Below are positions 37,491 through 49,726 of a DNA stretch of 64,000 nt, in pieces (the stretch's first letter is position 1; the number at the start of each line of letters is the position of its first letter). A program made the translations under genes and the position numbers. This DNA is from Choristoneura fumiferana (lineage: Eukaryota; Arthropoda; Insecta; Lepidoptera; Tortricidae), in assembly GCF_025370935.1 (NCBI RefSeq), contig NC_133474.1:14527773-14591772 (forward strand), read 5' to 3'. The notes under the pieces are model-generated. The model saw only the letters and a list, made by a program, of their open reading frames with translations. It searched no databases and was not told the DNA's origin.

Positions 37491-38599
37491 AAAGAGGGTA
37501 CTAGGCGATTATGCGATTATGAGCAGAAATCAAGAAATCAATCCTCGTTCACTATTATTCTTCCACAACTTTTTGTAACACTGCCAAATTATTGCCAATA
37601 ATATATTATAGAGAAACTATTCCAATGTTCAAAAAGCAAAATCAAATATTACTTAGCACACTGTACTCCGATATCGCTGACCGCGCGCCCCAAGCTCAAC
37701 GTGCGATAAATAAAGTATGCGATGCGTAAATACTAAAATCAAGAGAAGAAGAATTTCAACTAAAAGTATTTTGCTCTAACACGCGTTACACACACACAAA
37801 TTTTTCAGACGAAGAACCAGCAACAACAAAGTAAAAAAAACTAACTTAATTTAATAATTTTCTAACACGCTTCGATTACCAGCGTAACGCGATCAGTTCA
37901 TCGAAGCAGTGTGTTTGGGTGGAGATGGAAGTGAATCAGCTAACGAAGTAAACAATCGTCACGGACGACCCGCGTCCGACGAGCCCGCCAACAGAGCGCA
38001 GCCAAGACGAAGAGCTGATGAATCTGATTATTTTATCCTACCCGGAACCAAATAAATAAACAGACGCGCACAATATTCAAGACTTAACGGTGGATAGAAT
38101 AGTACGTACGTTCGAACAATACAATATGGGTTATTTATTGACAATTAATTGACGACGGTTCTACAAAGTTTGAGGTTTCTGGTTCAATCCCCGGTCGAGC
38201 CAGATATAGTAGATATCGCATTTGACTATTTCTGAAAGCACGAGAAACAAAAAGTGTCACCAAAAAGAAAACTGATTTATATGAAGGTTCATAGTCGCCG
38301 AGTTCTGATTCGGCCCGCTCTGAGATGTCGGACATGTTTTTGAATGACAAGTTCAATTTTCTGATCAAAGAGTGCCCGCGCAGTTTTCAGTTTGTCGACG
38401 CTTTGTAGACGACTGCATTCGAAACTAGGTTGTTTGAAAAACGCAGCCGAACGAAAAGTCAAATCATGAATACCTTTAGTTTCACTTTACAAAGGTAACG
38501 GTGTGCAGCACTGGAACAAATGAGAGCAAGCGGAGAGATAGGATATATTTTCAGTGGAGTAGTTTGACTTTGGAAAAGGTTTAGTTTGTATCCCAGTAT
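37491..38599. other. unassigned DNA, possibly LINE 5' region, with a tRNA-like scrap
   Basis: The first few hundred bases may be the 5' leader of the LINE ORF1, but no end is visible. GGTTCAATCCCC at 38181-38192, with a preceding tRNA-like stretch, looks like a B-box from an old SINE. No gene recognised. Confidence 0.35.
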
Positions 38600-38835
38600 C
38601 CCACTAATATAATAGATGCGAAAGTTTGTAAGTCTGTTTGCTTTTGTTTGTTTATTTGTTTGTTGCTTCATCACGTCTAAACCACAAAACGCGTCAGACG
38701 AAATTCGGTACACAGATCAGATAGTCTTAGTCCCGGAGAAGGAAATAGGATAGTTTCTACCCCGAAAACTTGCATAGTTCCCGCGGGATAGCGAGAAACG
38801 AATTCTGCGCGGACGGTGTCGCGGGTAACGGCTAG
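38600..38835 (+). mobile_element. short non-autonomous Helitron-like element
   Basis: Starts TCCCACTAATATAATAGATG after A (38599) and ends GGGTAACGGCTAG before T (38836). It is close to 6953-7181 in length, order and both ends, which supports complete insertion. Confidence 0.82.
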
Positions 38836-39004
38836 TGTTAATCTAAAATCAATAATATTCTATTCATCGGTCTATTAGTCTATTTGATACACGATCGAAT
38901 CAGTATTGCCACCTTGTCCAAAGAAAAAGTTGCTAAACATACGGTACGATGTTGCTAGTTTCGAAAAAAATACTGTTATGTTGCCAAAAGTGCCTAAACA
39001 AAAA

Positions 39005-39430
39005 AAAACCGGCCAAGTGCGAGTTCCGTACAAACCCGTACAAACTTGTAGGTAGTAACTTTAAAATTATTAAAAATATTTTTATTGTAATATGATGTAA
39101 CTAAAAATTTACGGTTTTCGCAATTTTTCCTTTATCTGTGCTATAAGACGTTGCTTCGTACCACATTTCAAGATTCTGAGTTCACGGGAAGTATAGGTTT
39201 TGTTCCCTTGCGAGTTTAGAAAATTTGCGGCATAAACGGCTGTATCTTTTGATTGCGTTGGCTTAGAAGTTTGATTTTTTCACAGCTCTAAGGGACAATA
39301 GACCTGAGTATTTGATATAATTTGAACGCAATCCTGAGAAAAAGGGTCTAGACAGACGGACGGACGGACACCAAAGTGATCCTATAAGGGTTTCGTTCTT
39401 TCCTTTCGAGGTACGGAACCCTAAAAAAGG
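39005..39430 (+). repeat. family C repeat
   Basis: AACCGGCCAAGTGCGAG at the left, a GACAGACGGACGGACGGACA tract near 39353, and GAGGTACGGAACCCTAAAAA at the right. The left copy of the GGGTTCCGTAC motif is partly deleted. This is the most complete copy here, although it has diverged. Confidence 0.6.
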
Positions 39431-40527
39431 CAACATGGGATATAAGTCTTTAATTTTTATATTTCTTTCTCTTACATTACTATTTACGGAAAAATATCTT
39501 CAAAATCGACGTCCTCTTGTGATGCTGAAGGTTTGGCTTCTGCACTATTTTCGGGTCTCTTCGTTTTTCCTATTTCTTCAAAGATATTCTCAGGAATTGT
39601 GCAGGTAGCGCACGTCTGAATTTTTCTTCAAAAAATCTCTGATTAACAGTATTGAATTTAAAGTCAGCAAACCCATTCTGTTCCTATGTTTACAAATTGA
39701 AATTGATTGAAGCAGTGGTAACTTAAGTAGTAACAGTATTCAAAGTAGCTAGAGTGTGACTTAAAAATTTAGTCACTACATTTTTTTTGTAGCTAACTAT
39801 TTGTGGCTAGATCTAGGTAAAATTGGCTAAAGTAAGACTATTTTTATACAAAAAAAGTGGCAACACTGGATTGAATGAACCAAAATGAATAAAACGACAT
39901 GGCAAGTAAAATATCTGTCGAAGGGAAAAAGTAATGGTTGAGAATGAAGCCATAGTAACATGAATCGAAGAGATATGCGTCAGTAGTTCGGTCACATGGA
40001 ATAAACGAGTGCGTCTCAGATTTATAGGACTCTTGGTAAGTGGGAGTGGAAGTACAACAAATGGGACCTTGAAACGTGTACTTTACTCGCACGAACAAAG
40101 CGGCAAAAATAGTTGTGCCATGTTGCCTTACTAGATTTACTGATTTAGTGATCGGAACGCCACCGCCACAATTTTTAGATGTTTTGGTAGAATTTGCTTA
40201 AGTGCGAGAATCCCTATCTATCTATCTGAAACCTTTAAACGATATATATATATCTCTCGGAATATCGGAAACGGCTTCAATGATTTCGATTAAATTTGGT
40301 ATTTGGGGGTTTTCGGGGATGACAATTCAATCTAGCTTTGTCTTGTATCTGGGAAAACGCTTATTATCGAGTTTTAGTGCGAGCAAAGCTCAGTCGCCCA
40401 GGTACCTACTGTTCTTTATAATGTGAACGCTATAACTAAGTAATTAATATTTATTAAACTAGTGTATTATTAAAATGTTGTAATTCCGGGATTCCACTAA
40501 ATTTCCATGGGGATTTCCAAACATAAC
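39431..40527. other. unassigned AT-rich DNA
   Basis: Nothing recognised beyond short (CTAT)n and (AT)n runs near 40217-40255. Confidence 0.3.
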
Positions 40528-41122
40528 ATTTTCACGACACTGCTCGAAAATGTGGCCATAGATAACCTAAATCCAGTACCAAAAACTGCCTATATACTAT
40601 TATGTACATTTAACAGGTGAGTCATTTATGGCTCGCAAAACACGACGACGTAACACATTATGATTGGATTTTTTATTTCAACTCCAAATTTGTTACTTTT
40701 ACGGATATCCCGCGAAATCATATCGAAAATACAAACTGACACATGGATGCACAGAAAAACCAGAAAAAGAGACCAGCGCTGGGAATCGAACCCAGGTCCT
40801 CAGCAATCTGTGCTGCGTGCTAAAACACCTACACCACCGCTGGACGAAAGAATGTGATCGGAACATAGATGTCGCTAGTGCTGCTGCATAAGTAGCGTAG
40901 TAGAAATAAGCAACGAGATATCTATGCATAGGAAAAATTCGTGTCTAGATTCCTGTCCAGCGATGGTGTAGGGGTTATAGCACGCAGCAGCAGCACGGAT
41001 TGCTAAGGACCGGGTTCGATTCCCAGCGCTGGTCTCTTTTTCTGTTTTTTCTGTGCATCCATGTCTCAGTTGTTTTTTCGATATGTAACACATTATGGTA
41101 ACAGGTCGTATCAATATATGTA
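40528..41122 (+). repeat. family E repeat, interrupted copy 1
   Basis: Left part 40528-40662 (TTTTCACGACACTGCTCGAA, TAGATAACCTAAATCCAGTA) and right part 41098-41122 (GTAACAGGTCGTATCAATAT). The same sequence recurs at 59463-59825. The interruption is the inverted SINE pair. Confidence 0.65.
40663..41084. mobile_element. inverted pair of tRNA-derived SINEs in one 13-bp target duplication
   Basis: GTAACACATTATG stands at 40650-40662 and again at 41085-41097. Between them lie two copies of one SINE facing away from each other. The left copy (about 40718-40845) reads on the minus strand with B-box complement GGGAATCGAACCC at 40781-40793. The right copy (about 40955-41084) reads on the plus strand with GGGTTCGATTCCC at 41012-41024. 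Both end in a GACCAGCGCTGG...CTGTGCATCCATG tail. A roughly 110-bp spacer separates the heads, and about 55 extra bases lie outside the left tail. Confidence 0.75.
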
Positions 41123-41313
41123 TTTCATAATACGATACGACTTATTGGAATATATTTCAGAATTTCATTCTCGGAGCGCTGAAACGACAATCGGACCAAT
41201 CAAAAGTAATCGTCTGCTGCATGTGAAATTAAATTAACCAATGAGAATGCGCCATTTATGACTTTTATGAGGTGTTTTTTTTTTAAATGCATAATCCGTC
41301 TCCGTCGCCAAGC

Positions 41314-41371
41314 GGTCTCAGCAGAAGACCAGCGTTGGCCTCTACGGCCAGCACTATGCTGAGCTGAGACC
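41314..41371. repeat. short inverted repeat
   Basis: GGTCTCAGC (41314-41322) and GCTGAGACC (41363-41371) are perfect inverses around AGACCAGCGTTGGCC and GGCCAGCACT, which also partly pair. Its origin is unclear. Confidence 0.45.
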
Positions 41372-41399
41372 GTTTCGCGATTTCGCAAATACTGTCATT

Positions 41400-44147
41400 A
41401 ATATTTGCTTTATACTTGTTTTATTTTGTGTATTTATGTAATTTGCGAAATGCGAATAAACGATTTCTATTTCTATTTCTAATATGCACAAAATGCTTTA
41501 AATTTTTTTTAGTATGAAAAAACGCCACGCAGCATGAGGTCGGATATGTCGAGGATGCTAAGCTACTGGCCACTAAGAACGGACTCGTTTTAAAATAGTT
41601 AATTATGCAACAAGAGAGCAATGTTGTTTTTTGTTGCGAGTGTTGATTTTGAATCCCGAGCGTAGCGAGTGATTTTAGGTTAGAATATTGAGAGCAGCAA
41701 GGGATTCAAACACACGAGATGAAAAAAAAAACTTAATACTCCAAAAAGCCTCATCGTGGGGTTATTAAAAAGGTTGAACAATAAACGTATAATTTATTAT
41801 AAATGCTATTAAACCTTTAAATATGATTTTATTAAGCTTTGCTTAGTTTGGAACTAGGTCAATAGGTGTGAAGTGTCCCATGATATATTAATATTATTAT
41901 TTAATTATATTTCTTTCTATTACATAAATAGATTGTTTACCAATTCATTCAATTTGACAAATATTTATTCCAACTAGAGGCAGTATACGGAATTATTTTA
42001 TGTAAAAAAAAACAAGAGAAGCGGCTTTCGTGCAACAAGGTTTATTAAAAGAGCTGGAAAATTTACATTTTCGAAATATTTCGTTGTGATGTAATTTATT
42101 AGGTATCGATATATTTTTAATACCATAAATTTAATTTAAGATTGTAATCAACACATTTGATCCTATCTTTCGCTTTTTTCGTGTTCAAGTGTAGTTCAAA
42201 TATTTGTAATTCAGTGAGTAGACCCAACACTATCCTCAGTATTTAAAAAAAAGTTACTTTGTCTCACAGAGTGAGCAAAATGCGATTTTGCTCACTGACT
42301 TCTCATCCAGAGATCGGACAAATATGCGTCATTATTCGCAATAATATGGACATGACTCCAAAGATTAATTAATTGATTTCTTACCTGTAATTTAATTTGT
42401 ATACTTCAAGCAAGACAGTAATAAATTAATTAAACACAGACTTCGTCGTTATGTGCATTAAAGTAAATAAAAAGTATTTTTTCTTAAATTTTGGTAAGTT
42501 TATTCCTTTTCACATTTACCGTAATAAATATATACAATAAGAAGTCTCTGTTTAATTTATTTAGTAGTGTCTTGCGAAGTATACAAATTAAATTACAAAT
42601 AAGAAATCAATACGGAATATTACGCAAAACTCTACGCGACACTAAAGAAGCACAAAACGTAAACGAACCGCCATGACAACGCCCGTACGTATAATAAGTT
42701 GTACTACTATCTATTCTATGCCGAGAAGTAAGAGTTTTAAAAAGTAAAAATTAACGCTAAGCTCAATGTCAGCACATTACCAACCTACCACGTGTTTTAA
42801 AATGATTCTGTAGGTACCTACGCAATATTTTATGTAAAGAAGTCCTAATTGCCATATAAGCTTGAAAACAACATAGGTGTAAAAGTTGTTTCAAACTGAA
42901 ATTTAAATTCAACGTTATGCTCGAACTTTGTTGTCCAGAACAAAACAATAACTCGTATCCATTAACACCTGCAGCGGCTACAGTTGCGTACATATGAATT
43001 ATTTGGGCGATGCGAGGTGTGCTTCGGAGAGTATTCCGCATTCCAGGCGTTCGCTTGCAGCTGCGGGCATGGTTTGGCGTCCGCGAGCTCTCTAACCGAC
43101 AACGCCGACACACAACGGTGATCGGCGTGCCGCCTGCATTCCATTCTACTGCCTCGGTACAACACTTCTCTCCGGACAAATTGCATCCCTATATCCACTG
43201 TTGCGGCGTCGCGCCACACAATGTCGAGTGCCAGTTGAATTCACGCACACAACAGATAAAAAACAATGCTTCAGCGCGTCTTCGAAACCGTGAACAAAAT
43301 TCTGTTTCCATGTTTCGCATACGACGGGTATTCATCAAATACGTGAAAGTTGGGGAACGTTTATTCGACGTTGACTGAAAGAAATCTTGATGATATATTA
43401 TCGAGGCGAACAATCGTAAGACTTGCCCCTAGAAGCAGTAGACAGGAAGGAGCGCGGCGCGTTATTTACGACTCGTGATTCCGGCGTAGCAGGGACAGTG
43501 CAGGAAATCTCCGGCTCGTTCCTCCCGTAGCATTCTTCAAGTCGTTTAATGCTGCATTCAAGTTGTCACCTTAATGTTCATATTCGCTTTATGCTTAACG
43601 TTACGAAATACAAATCCTTCTAATATGTATGATGAAAACAACGCATAACACGGAACTCTTTTTTGGAACCTCTTTAACTATCTTAAAATGAAAGTTGCTA
43701 ATTTAGTCGTAAACGGAGCATCGAAGATACATTTTTATCAGGGGAGCAAAGTTGCAGGCTTTTCAGGGACATAAAACCTTACTTAGCGAGCCACAAATCC
43801 TCGTAACGCTAAGCCGAGATAAAACACTAAGCTCGCACAACGAGGCGGGCTGGAATTTTTCACCTGCGGGTGCAACCGAGAGCCAGACATAATAGGAGCA
43901 GGCGAATGTGTGCCACACGAGATATTACTCACACAAGAATTATGATGTTCTGTAATGAAACCCTAGCCCCGGGCCAACTTATCAACCTTTTTATATTATG
44001 AATCCTGGAAGTTTTCGTGTTTCCAAGAAAATCGTTCAATGGAGAGATGCCCGGCTCATATAAAAGGCCGTAATACAATCCCCACACCCCAGCTGATCCC
44101 AAGTATACCGGAGACGGTTGGCGTTTGAGAATATAATAATAGGGAGT
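41400..44147. other. unassigned DNA
   Basis: No gene or repeat end is certain. A frame pair around 42769-43378 is open on both strands in a more GC-balanced region, without recognisable protein content. A block near 41650-41720 (CGAGCGTAGCGAGTGATTTT) resembles common lepidopteran repeats. Confidence 0.35.
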
Positions 44148-44171
44148 CTAGTTAAATATATATTTAACTAG
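44148..44171. repeat. perfect 24-bp palindrome
   Basis: CTAGTTAAAT followed by ATATATTTAACTAG, exactly self-complementary over 24 bases. Confidence 0.7.
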
Positions 44172-45001
44172 TTTGCCGAACAACCACTAAATTACACAGG
44201 CGATAAATTACTTAAAATGCAATGCTTTAGTTGTCACATTAGTTAATATTACTGTAAAATCAACTGAAGTTCCTATGTACATACATTTTTGATATGAAAC
44301 TACAGTCGTAGGTATTTCTAACTAAACACGAAGAAAAGTAAAGCTACTGTGTTTCGGGTATCTTTGTATCACCATAAGTAGTCAACAAATTTAAAGCAGA
44401 ACGAAAACTGTTTCTGTCAGAGATAAATCCTTTCCGCTAAGCCCCGTTTATTTTTTACTCCAAGCTTTTAGTAAACCTAATCTTGAAGCATTACAAAACA
44501 TCTACTCTCCGGGATTAACGGAAACCGTAATAAATTACGTGTTCGCTTAGTTCGCTCATTCAAAAGCACTCGTCGCAGCAGCGAAGGCGCCGGCGCCGAG
44601 CATCGGGCGTCGGCCTCCGAGATCAGCAAACAGAGAAGAGTAATAAAGCCATTAATTCCGCTTTACGTGCAAATAACATAAATCAGACTGTAGCGCCTCG
44701 CGCCGCAAGACCGCTCTGAACGGCACGCAACGGAGCCGCCGCGGGTAAATTAAGCGCCTGTCATACTCGTACGTCCTGCTCCGGCGAGGCTCCTGCCGCA
44801 CGTCGCACGCGGCACGCCGCACGTCGCGTCGCGCCCTCGCAGATTAAACCAATCACTACAATACAACGTCCACAAAAACACTCTGCACCTATTTGACTAA
44901 TCCATGAACGCTTTCGCGAGAACTTTGTGGATAAGGTAATACCTAACAAATTTTTAATTAGCAAGCTGATAAAGAGGAAATCCAATAGAGACTTGTTTTT
45001 A
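44172..45001. other. unassigned DNA with a GC-rich island at 44575-44845
   Basis: The island is the longest of the window (about 270 bp) and includes GCACGTCGCACGCGGCACGC near 44797. Upstream, CCGGGATTAACGGAAA at about 44513 resembles CCGGGGATTAACGAAAA at about 45607 beside the next island. Confidence 0.35.
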
Positions 45002-45090
45002 TCCTACTAACTAATACTTATTATAATAAAATATTGTGTGTTGTTTGAATGTTTGTTACTTATTCACGCTAAAACGGCTGGGATCAGATA
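45002..45090 (+). mobile_element. Helitron-like 5' fragment
   Basis: TCCTACTAACTAATACTTAT after A, then GAATGTTTGTTACTTATTCA and AAAACGGCTGGGAT, as at the 5' end (read inverted) of 52904-53370. Truncated. Confidence 0.5.
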
Positions 45091-46186
45091 ACTTATACTC
45101 TAACTGAACTTAAGTGTACCTAAGGTTATCTTTTATTCCGAACTATATCGCTCTTCCAGTGTGATAGTGAATTTCAAGGGTAACTAAGTATAAAGTAAAT
45201 ACATCAAATTAAACTACCTATTTAAAATAATATGCTGCTTACTTCTTTGCATGGTTTTCCACGCTTACTTGAAAGCTTTCTTGCATACTTAATTTTAATG
45301 ATTGATTGCAAACTCTAATTGCACCTTGGTTTTTGCATGTTCGTTAGCCCGCATGCTAGTTTTCTTAAAATTATTATGGTTCACTCGAGTGTCGCCACGG
45401 GAAAGACAGTACCTACCTAAACAATAAAAATAGAATTAAGCTTATTAAGGCACTTTATTTTTAAACGACGTCTGAAGAAAGTACCTAGTATAAAATCAAA
45501 AATTAATTGGGAAAATTCTAAAAGAAGCAAGTAAGTTTTCCTAGACAACAGCAATAATAAAAATATGAATGGTAATGCCTTTCCTCGCGGGCTGGCCGTA
45601 CTCGTTCCGGGGATTAACGAAAATTAGATTTCAATAAGACGCTTGAGTCGAAGCGAGTAACAAATCTAAGCCAGAGCATTGCGCCGACGGTCACGCTCCT
45701 CCGTTAGTGCAGCGTCAGCCGCAGCCGCCCGCCGCCGCCGCAGCGAGCTCGGCGTCCTTATTGCGGCACATCTTACGACGTGCACACACAGACCGAATAT
45801 CTAATCCTATCCTCCTTCCTCCTAAATTACATTACACTGGTATATAGCTGTCTCCCGCTTAGATCTCTGATATCACACGTATACGGCAGAATTACGCCGG
45901 CTTAGTGGCTGAATTAGCCGAGTTAACAAAACTGATGTCCGTCTTGTTATACTTTCATTCAAAAACTTCTAACCCAAAATTACCTAAGTCCTTTTTGTAA
46001 GGAAAATTTGAATAGCATTTGCATTATTATTACTAGTATAGTTTACCCTCAGTTGAATGTAAAAAATAGCTCCGTTTTACGGCTTACATAAACTTGGGTT
46101 AAAAATTGTGAAAGAAATATAGCTCACAAAAACAAGGAAAATACCCAGAGGACGTTAAACATAGAGAGCTGTACTGAATAAAAAGG
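45091..46186. other. unassigned DNA with a GC-rich island at 45655-45775
   Basis: The island contains CCGCCCGCCGCCGCCGCAGC near 45725. No gene recognised. Confidence 0.35.
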
Positions 46187-46325
46187 TCGCCTTCCAAATA
46201 AATTATTCCCCAATTCGGCCGTTTCGATTCAAATTGAAAGAGCGTCTTAGTAAGTATAGAGATTTCTCTAGCCGCGAAAGGAGAGAGAATACAAATAGGC
46301 ATATAAACGGAAATGAAATGGCTTC
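46187..46325. repeat. conserved-looking block, copy 1 of 2
   Basis: About 130 bp shared with 53763-53895: ATTATTCCCC, CGATTCAAATTGAAAGAGC, GAGATTTCTC, AGAATA.AAAT and a GAAATG end, in the same order with small gaps. Both copies are crossed by open minus-strand frames sharing LFQFES, but the rest does not align well as protein. It could be an old repeat or a duplicated regulatory element. Confidence 0.5.
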
Positions 46326-47071
46326 GGGAATCGTATGTATCAGTCGCGTCGGAGAACATTGATCACGCTAAGGTAATGCTGCAGCTATTGTTGCATAATT
46401 CATCCGAGTATAATTTCGAACGACAGCGGTCACAATACATATCAGACTTATCCAAAAATATTAAGGGCCTCTTATCTGCTCGCTTCGATTACTATGAACA
46501 AGAAATATAACATATCAGTTTGATATTCGCACGCTATACACGTTTCCAAAAGATAGCTCGCATAATTCTCACAGGGACCCCGCGTAGCGCTACGAAACAA
46601 TAGCAGATTATCAAACAAAACGACGTAAATAGTCCTTGGAATAGAAGGAATAGGGCGCGGGTAAAGGGCCCGGAGGATGTCCGCGTCGCGACTCGAATGC
46701 TAGATGAGAAAACAAACAAACTCGCTGCTGGCCTCGGAAACGGCGCTTTTCTCTCATTATTATTATTATTATTAACAATACACAACTTTTTAAGTGGTTT
46801 TCGCCTTAGGCATAACAAAGAGATTAAAGACGCAAATTTTAATATCATTATCTTGCATCCATTGTCCATAATAGTTAGGCAATTGCACGTGATGTCAGCG
46901 CGTGATTTGATTACACACGTAGATTAATTGGCCGAAGATATATTTAAAGTTAAGTAATAAATATTTATGAGACCTACTTAGAAATAATAGCACAAAATAA
47001 GTGCTTAATTACTTTATCAAGAGAAGGAAATAGGAAGACGCTTAAAACTGTTTGTTAGTTGTTACTTTATG
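46326..47071. other. unassigned DNA
   Basis: A (TTA)n run at 46758-46775 is the only landmark. Frames of 65-111 codons on opposite strands have no recognisable protein. Confidence 0.3.
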
Positions 47072-47190
47072 ACAGTGTATACCTAGTGCCATCCACGAAG
47101 ACGCGTGATTTTGTCAAAATTAGACATTAATGACATTGTATTAAGAACCACGGCACGCGTCATCGTGAATGACTCTACCTATACCACTGT
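47072..47190. mobile_element. palindromic MITE
   Basis: Inverted arms of roughly 35 bp: ACAGTGTATACCTAGTGCCA at the left and CTACCTATACCACTGT at the right, with GACGCGTG and CACGCGTC inside. No clear target duplication. Confidence 0.6.
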
Positions 47191-47566
47191 AAGTAAGTTT
47201 TTCGCTGTATGGCGCTTTCCGCGAAATTATCTAAGTTAATTCTTTTTCGGGATGTTGATTTTTTATGACAACTTAAAAGATACGCTGGTGCCCTGTACTT
47301 CCATCAATTTATGGTCTATAACAATTTTTTAATTGTGATCGGTAAAAAACCAGTCGCTTCAGAGACTGTTTTTGCCAAATTAATGTCATTGACACATTCG
47401 GATGAAGAACTGTAATTTCTGCGAAGTATACACAACCTCCTTTGTCTGTCGATTCATTTCCGGATTATAATCTCATGTGCATTGAACGTTTTGTGACATA
47501 GCCTCTGTAGTCCGTGTAGCCGCTTAACTGCGCGGCCGCGACTGAATGCGAGCGCGATTGATGATG
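47191..47566. other. unassigned DNA, probably including the LINE 3' untranslated end
   Basis: The minus-strand LINE ORF stops at 47567, so its 3' untranslated region should begin here. No poly(A) or target duplication could be pinned down. Confidence 0.35.
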
Positions 47567-49726
47567 CTAGGCTTCGGTGGATGTCAAGTCCGGTGTTCTT
47601 CTTAAACCGCCAGCGAGATTAAGCCCGCCGGATGGGACCCCATTCGGGGAGGTCCAGCGAGCGATCATCAGCCGGCGGCAAGGTAGGTAAAGTCCAGGTC
47701 CAAGGATGTCTGGTCCGGTAATTAAGGGCTCGCTGCACGCACGAGGTCGCGCGGCAGGCCCTTGTTGTCGGCGGTGATAGGGCGCCAGCTCGCACAGGTG
47801 GCGAAAGCGCGACCTATCCGCACGACCAAACATCCTGGTAGTGAGGCTGCCGATGAAATGGCCCAGGGGTTCTACGCCTAGGCCCCGAGCAATGACGGTA
47901 TTCCGCACGTAGTACGGGGCGTCAAGGATGCTGCGCAAGGATAGCGACTGCTGGGCATCGAGTCGCTTCCTATTGCACTCTCCCACCAGCGCGTACAGTC
48001 GCCATCAGATATTTCGGAGCGGCCAAGGTGATCAAAAATATCGATACATAAACTCTAATACCTTAATAATAGAGTTCATGTGCCGATATTTTTGACCACC
48101 TTGGCCGCTCCGAAATATCTGATGGCGACTGTACCACGCGGGGGCTGCATACGTTAGGCGTGACCGGACATAAGTCTTGTACACGCCCAACTTGGCTCGC
48201 AGTGTCAAGCGGGACCTTAGGACCGGGCGTAGAAGGTCGCGCGCTGCGCGCGTCTGGGCAATGACAGTCCGGACGTGAGGGGCCATGGTGAGGCGGCGGT
48301 CGATGGTGACTCCCAGGTACTTGACCGTGGGAGACCACTCGATGGCCTGCCCCAGCATCGTCAGCCGTGGTGGCAGCAGCCGCTTCGTGCTAATGGCGAT
48401 GACCTGGGTCTTCGCGACGTTAACACGGAGCCTCCACTCATCCAACCAGGCTGGTAGGGTGTCTAGGCAGTCTTGCATCTTGCGCGCCGCATGCGCAAGT
48501 CTGATGGACGATGTGATGTAGGCGGCGTCGTCGGCGTACAGCGCGAGCATAACGCCCTCGCTGACGGGGATGTCGTCAGTATATCGACCGTAGCATACGG
48601 GCGACAGGCAGCTCCCCTGCGGCACACCAGCGCGGATGGGGCGCGCGGTTGACACCGCGTCCTCCACCGCAACCTGGAAGTGGCGGTCCTCCAAGAAGGT
48701 GGCCACAGTCTTGACTACGCGTCGGGGGGCGGTGGACGTCGTCAGCTTGTACACCAAGCCGAGGTGCCATACACGGTCGAAGGCCTTCTCCATGTCGAGC
48801 ATGACGGCGACGGAGTGCTCCTTCTTGTTGTAGGCAACGGCGGCTTGGTGTAGGACTCGTCGAGCTGCAGCATGGTGGAGGTTCGGCCCGAAAGCCAAAC
48901 TGCTCGTCGCGCGGCGTGATGCGCGGCGACAGGTGCACCAGCAGCAGCCTCTCGAACAGCTTCGATGTGGTCGACAGCAGGGTGATTGGTCGGTGGCTCT
49001 CCGGGCGAAGAATATTCTGCCCGGGCTTCGGGAGCATGATGACGCGCCCAAGCTTCCAGGGGCGCGGGAAATGGCCCGTCCGCAGGACTCCGTTGAAGAG
49101 CCGCGTCAACGTCGCGATGCCTCGCGGGGGTAGGTGACGCAGCGCCTCGTTGGGGATGCGGTCGGGGCCAGGCGCCTTCTTCAGCGGGACGCGTCGGATC
49201 ATCCTCACGACTTGGCCGGGGAGAAGACAATGGGGTCTTCATCGGGGGCTATCGGTGCCGCGAAATACTCCGCCAGTCGCTGCCCGATGTCTGCCTCTTG
49301 TTGGTGGTTGTCAGACGGGTTTGGGGAGAACTGCATCTCCAGGTGGTCCGCGAAGATCTCCGCCCTGTCTTCTGCCCTGTAGCGGATGGTTCCGTCACTG
49401 GCAAGAAGCGGGCGTATGGGTGCTGGCTTGTTCGCCAGGCGGCGGCATAGGCGGTGGATGCCGTTCCAGTCCTCTGCAGCCGAAGCGATGTGCTCGAGCC
49501 AAGAGTATTCCGAGTATACGGCGAGGCCCCTCGAAATCTTCTCGGCGAGCGCGTTCAGCTGGGACTTCGTGGTCGGGCATCTGGTGCGTTGGTGGTGGCG
49601 GCGCAGTTTCCTCTTCCTCTGGATGAAGGTCAGGATGTCAGCTGGGATCTGATGGCGCGGGCGCGCTGGTGATCGAGCGTCGTGCTCGTGTATTGCGCAC
49701 GGTTTTACTCCCCGGTACCCCTCCAA
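47567..49726 (-). pseudogene. degenerate Jockey-type LINE ORF2 (reverse transcriptase)
   Basis: This is a non-LTR retrotransposon reverse transcriptase, read right to left. At 49726-49205 lies the linker (IQRKRKLRRHHQRTR, WNGIHRLCRRLANK). At 49208-48890 the RT fingers follow (VPLKKAPGPDRIPNEALRHL, GRVIMLPKPGQ, SHRPITLLSTTSKLFERLL, DEQFGFR). At about 48830-48134 the catalytic core follows (MLDMEKAFDRVWH, GVPQGSCLSP, LYADDAAYIT at 48519-48551, VKYLGVTIDRRL). After an interruption by a MITE (47996-48131) the C-terminal part continues to the stop at 47567 (LRSILDAPYYVRNTVIARGL). Frame shifts occur near 49210 and at least twice near 48870-48900. The endonuclease and 5' part are missing. Base composition is much more GC-rich than the surroundings. 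It is inactive but not ancient, since the catalytic motifs survive. Confidence 0.88.
47996..48131. mobile_element. palindromic MITE nested in the LINE reverse transcriptase
   Basis: A 136-bp hairpin element. The left end is CAGTCGCCATCAGATATTTC and the right end is its inverse (GAAATATCTGATGGCGACTG), with arms of about 60 bp. TA stands on both sides (47994-47995 and 48132-48133), as for Tc1/mariner-type MITEs. It splits a tyrosine codon of the RT. Past the second TA the RT frame resumes exactly. Confidence 0.88.

Noticed and set aside
46313..46510. 65-codon plus-strand gene
   Set aside because: The start overlaps the conserved-looking block, while the frame does not extend through its second copy. 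No motif recognised.
48275..49652. Several plus-strand frames in the LINE region
   Set aside because: They are reverse-complement shadows of a GC-rich minus-strand reverse transcriptase.
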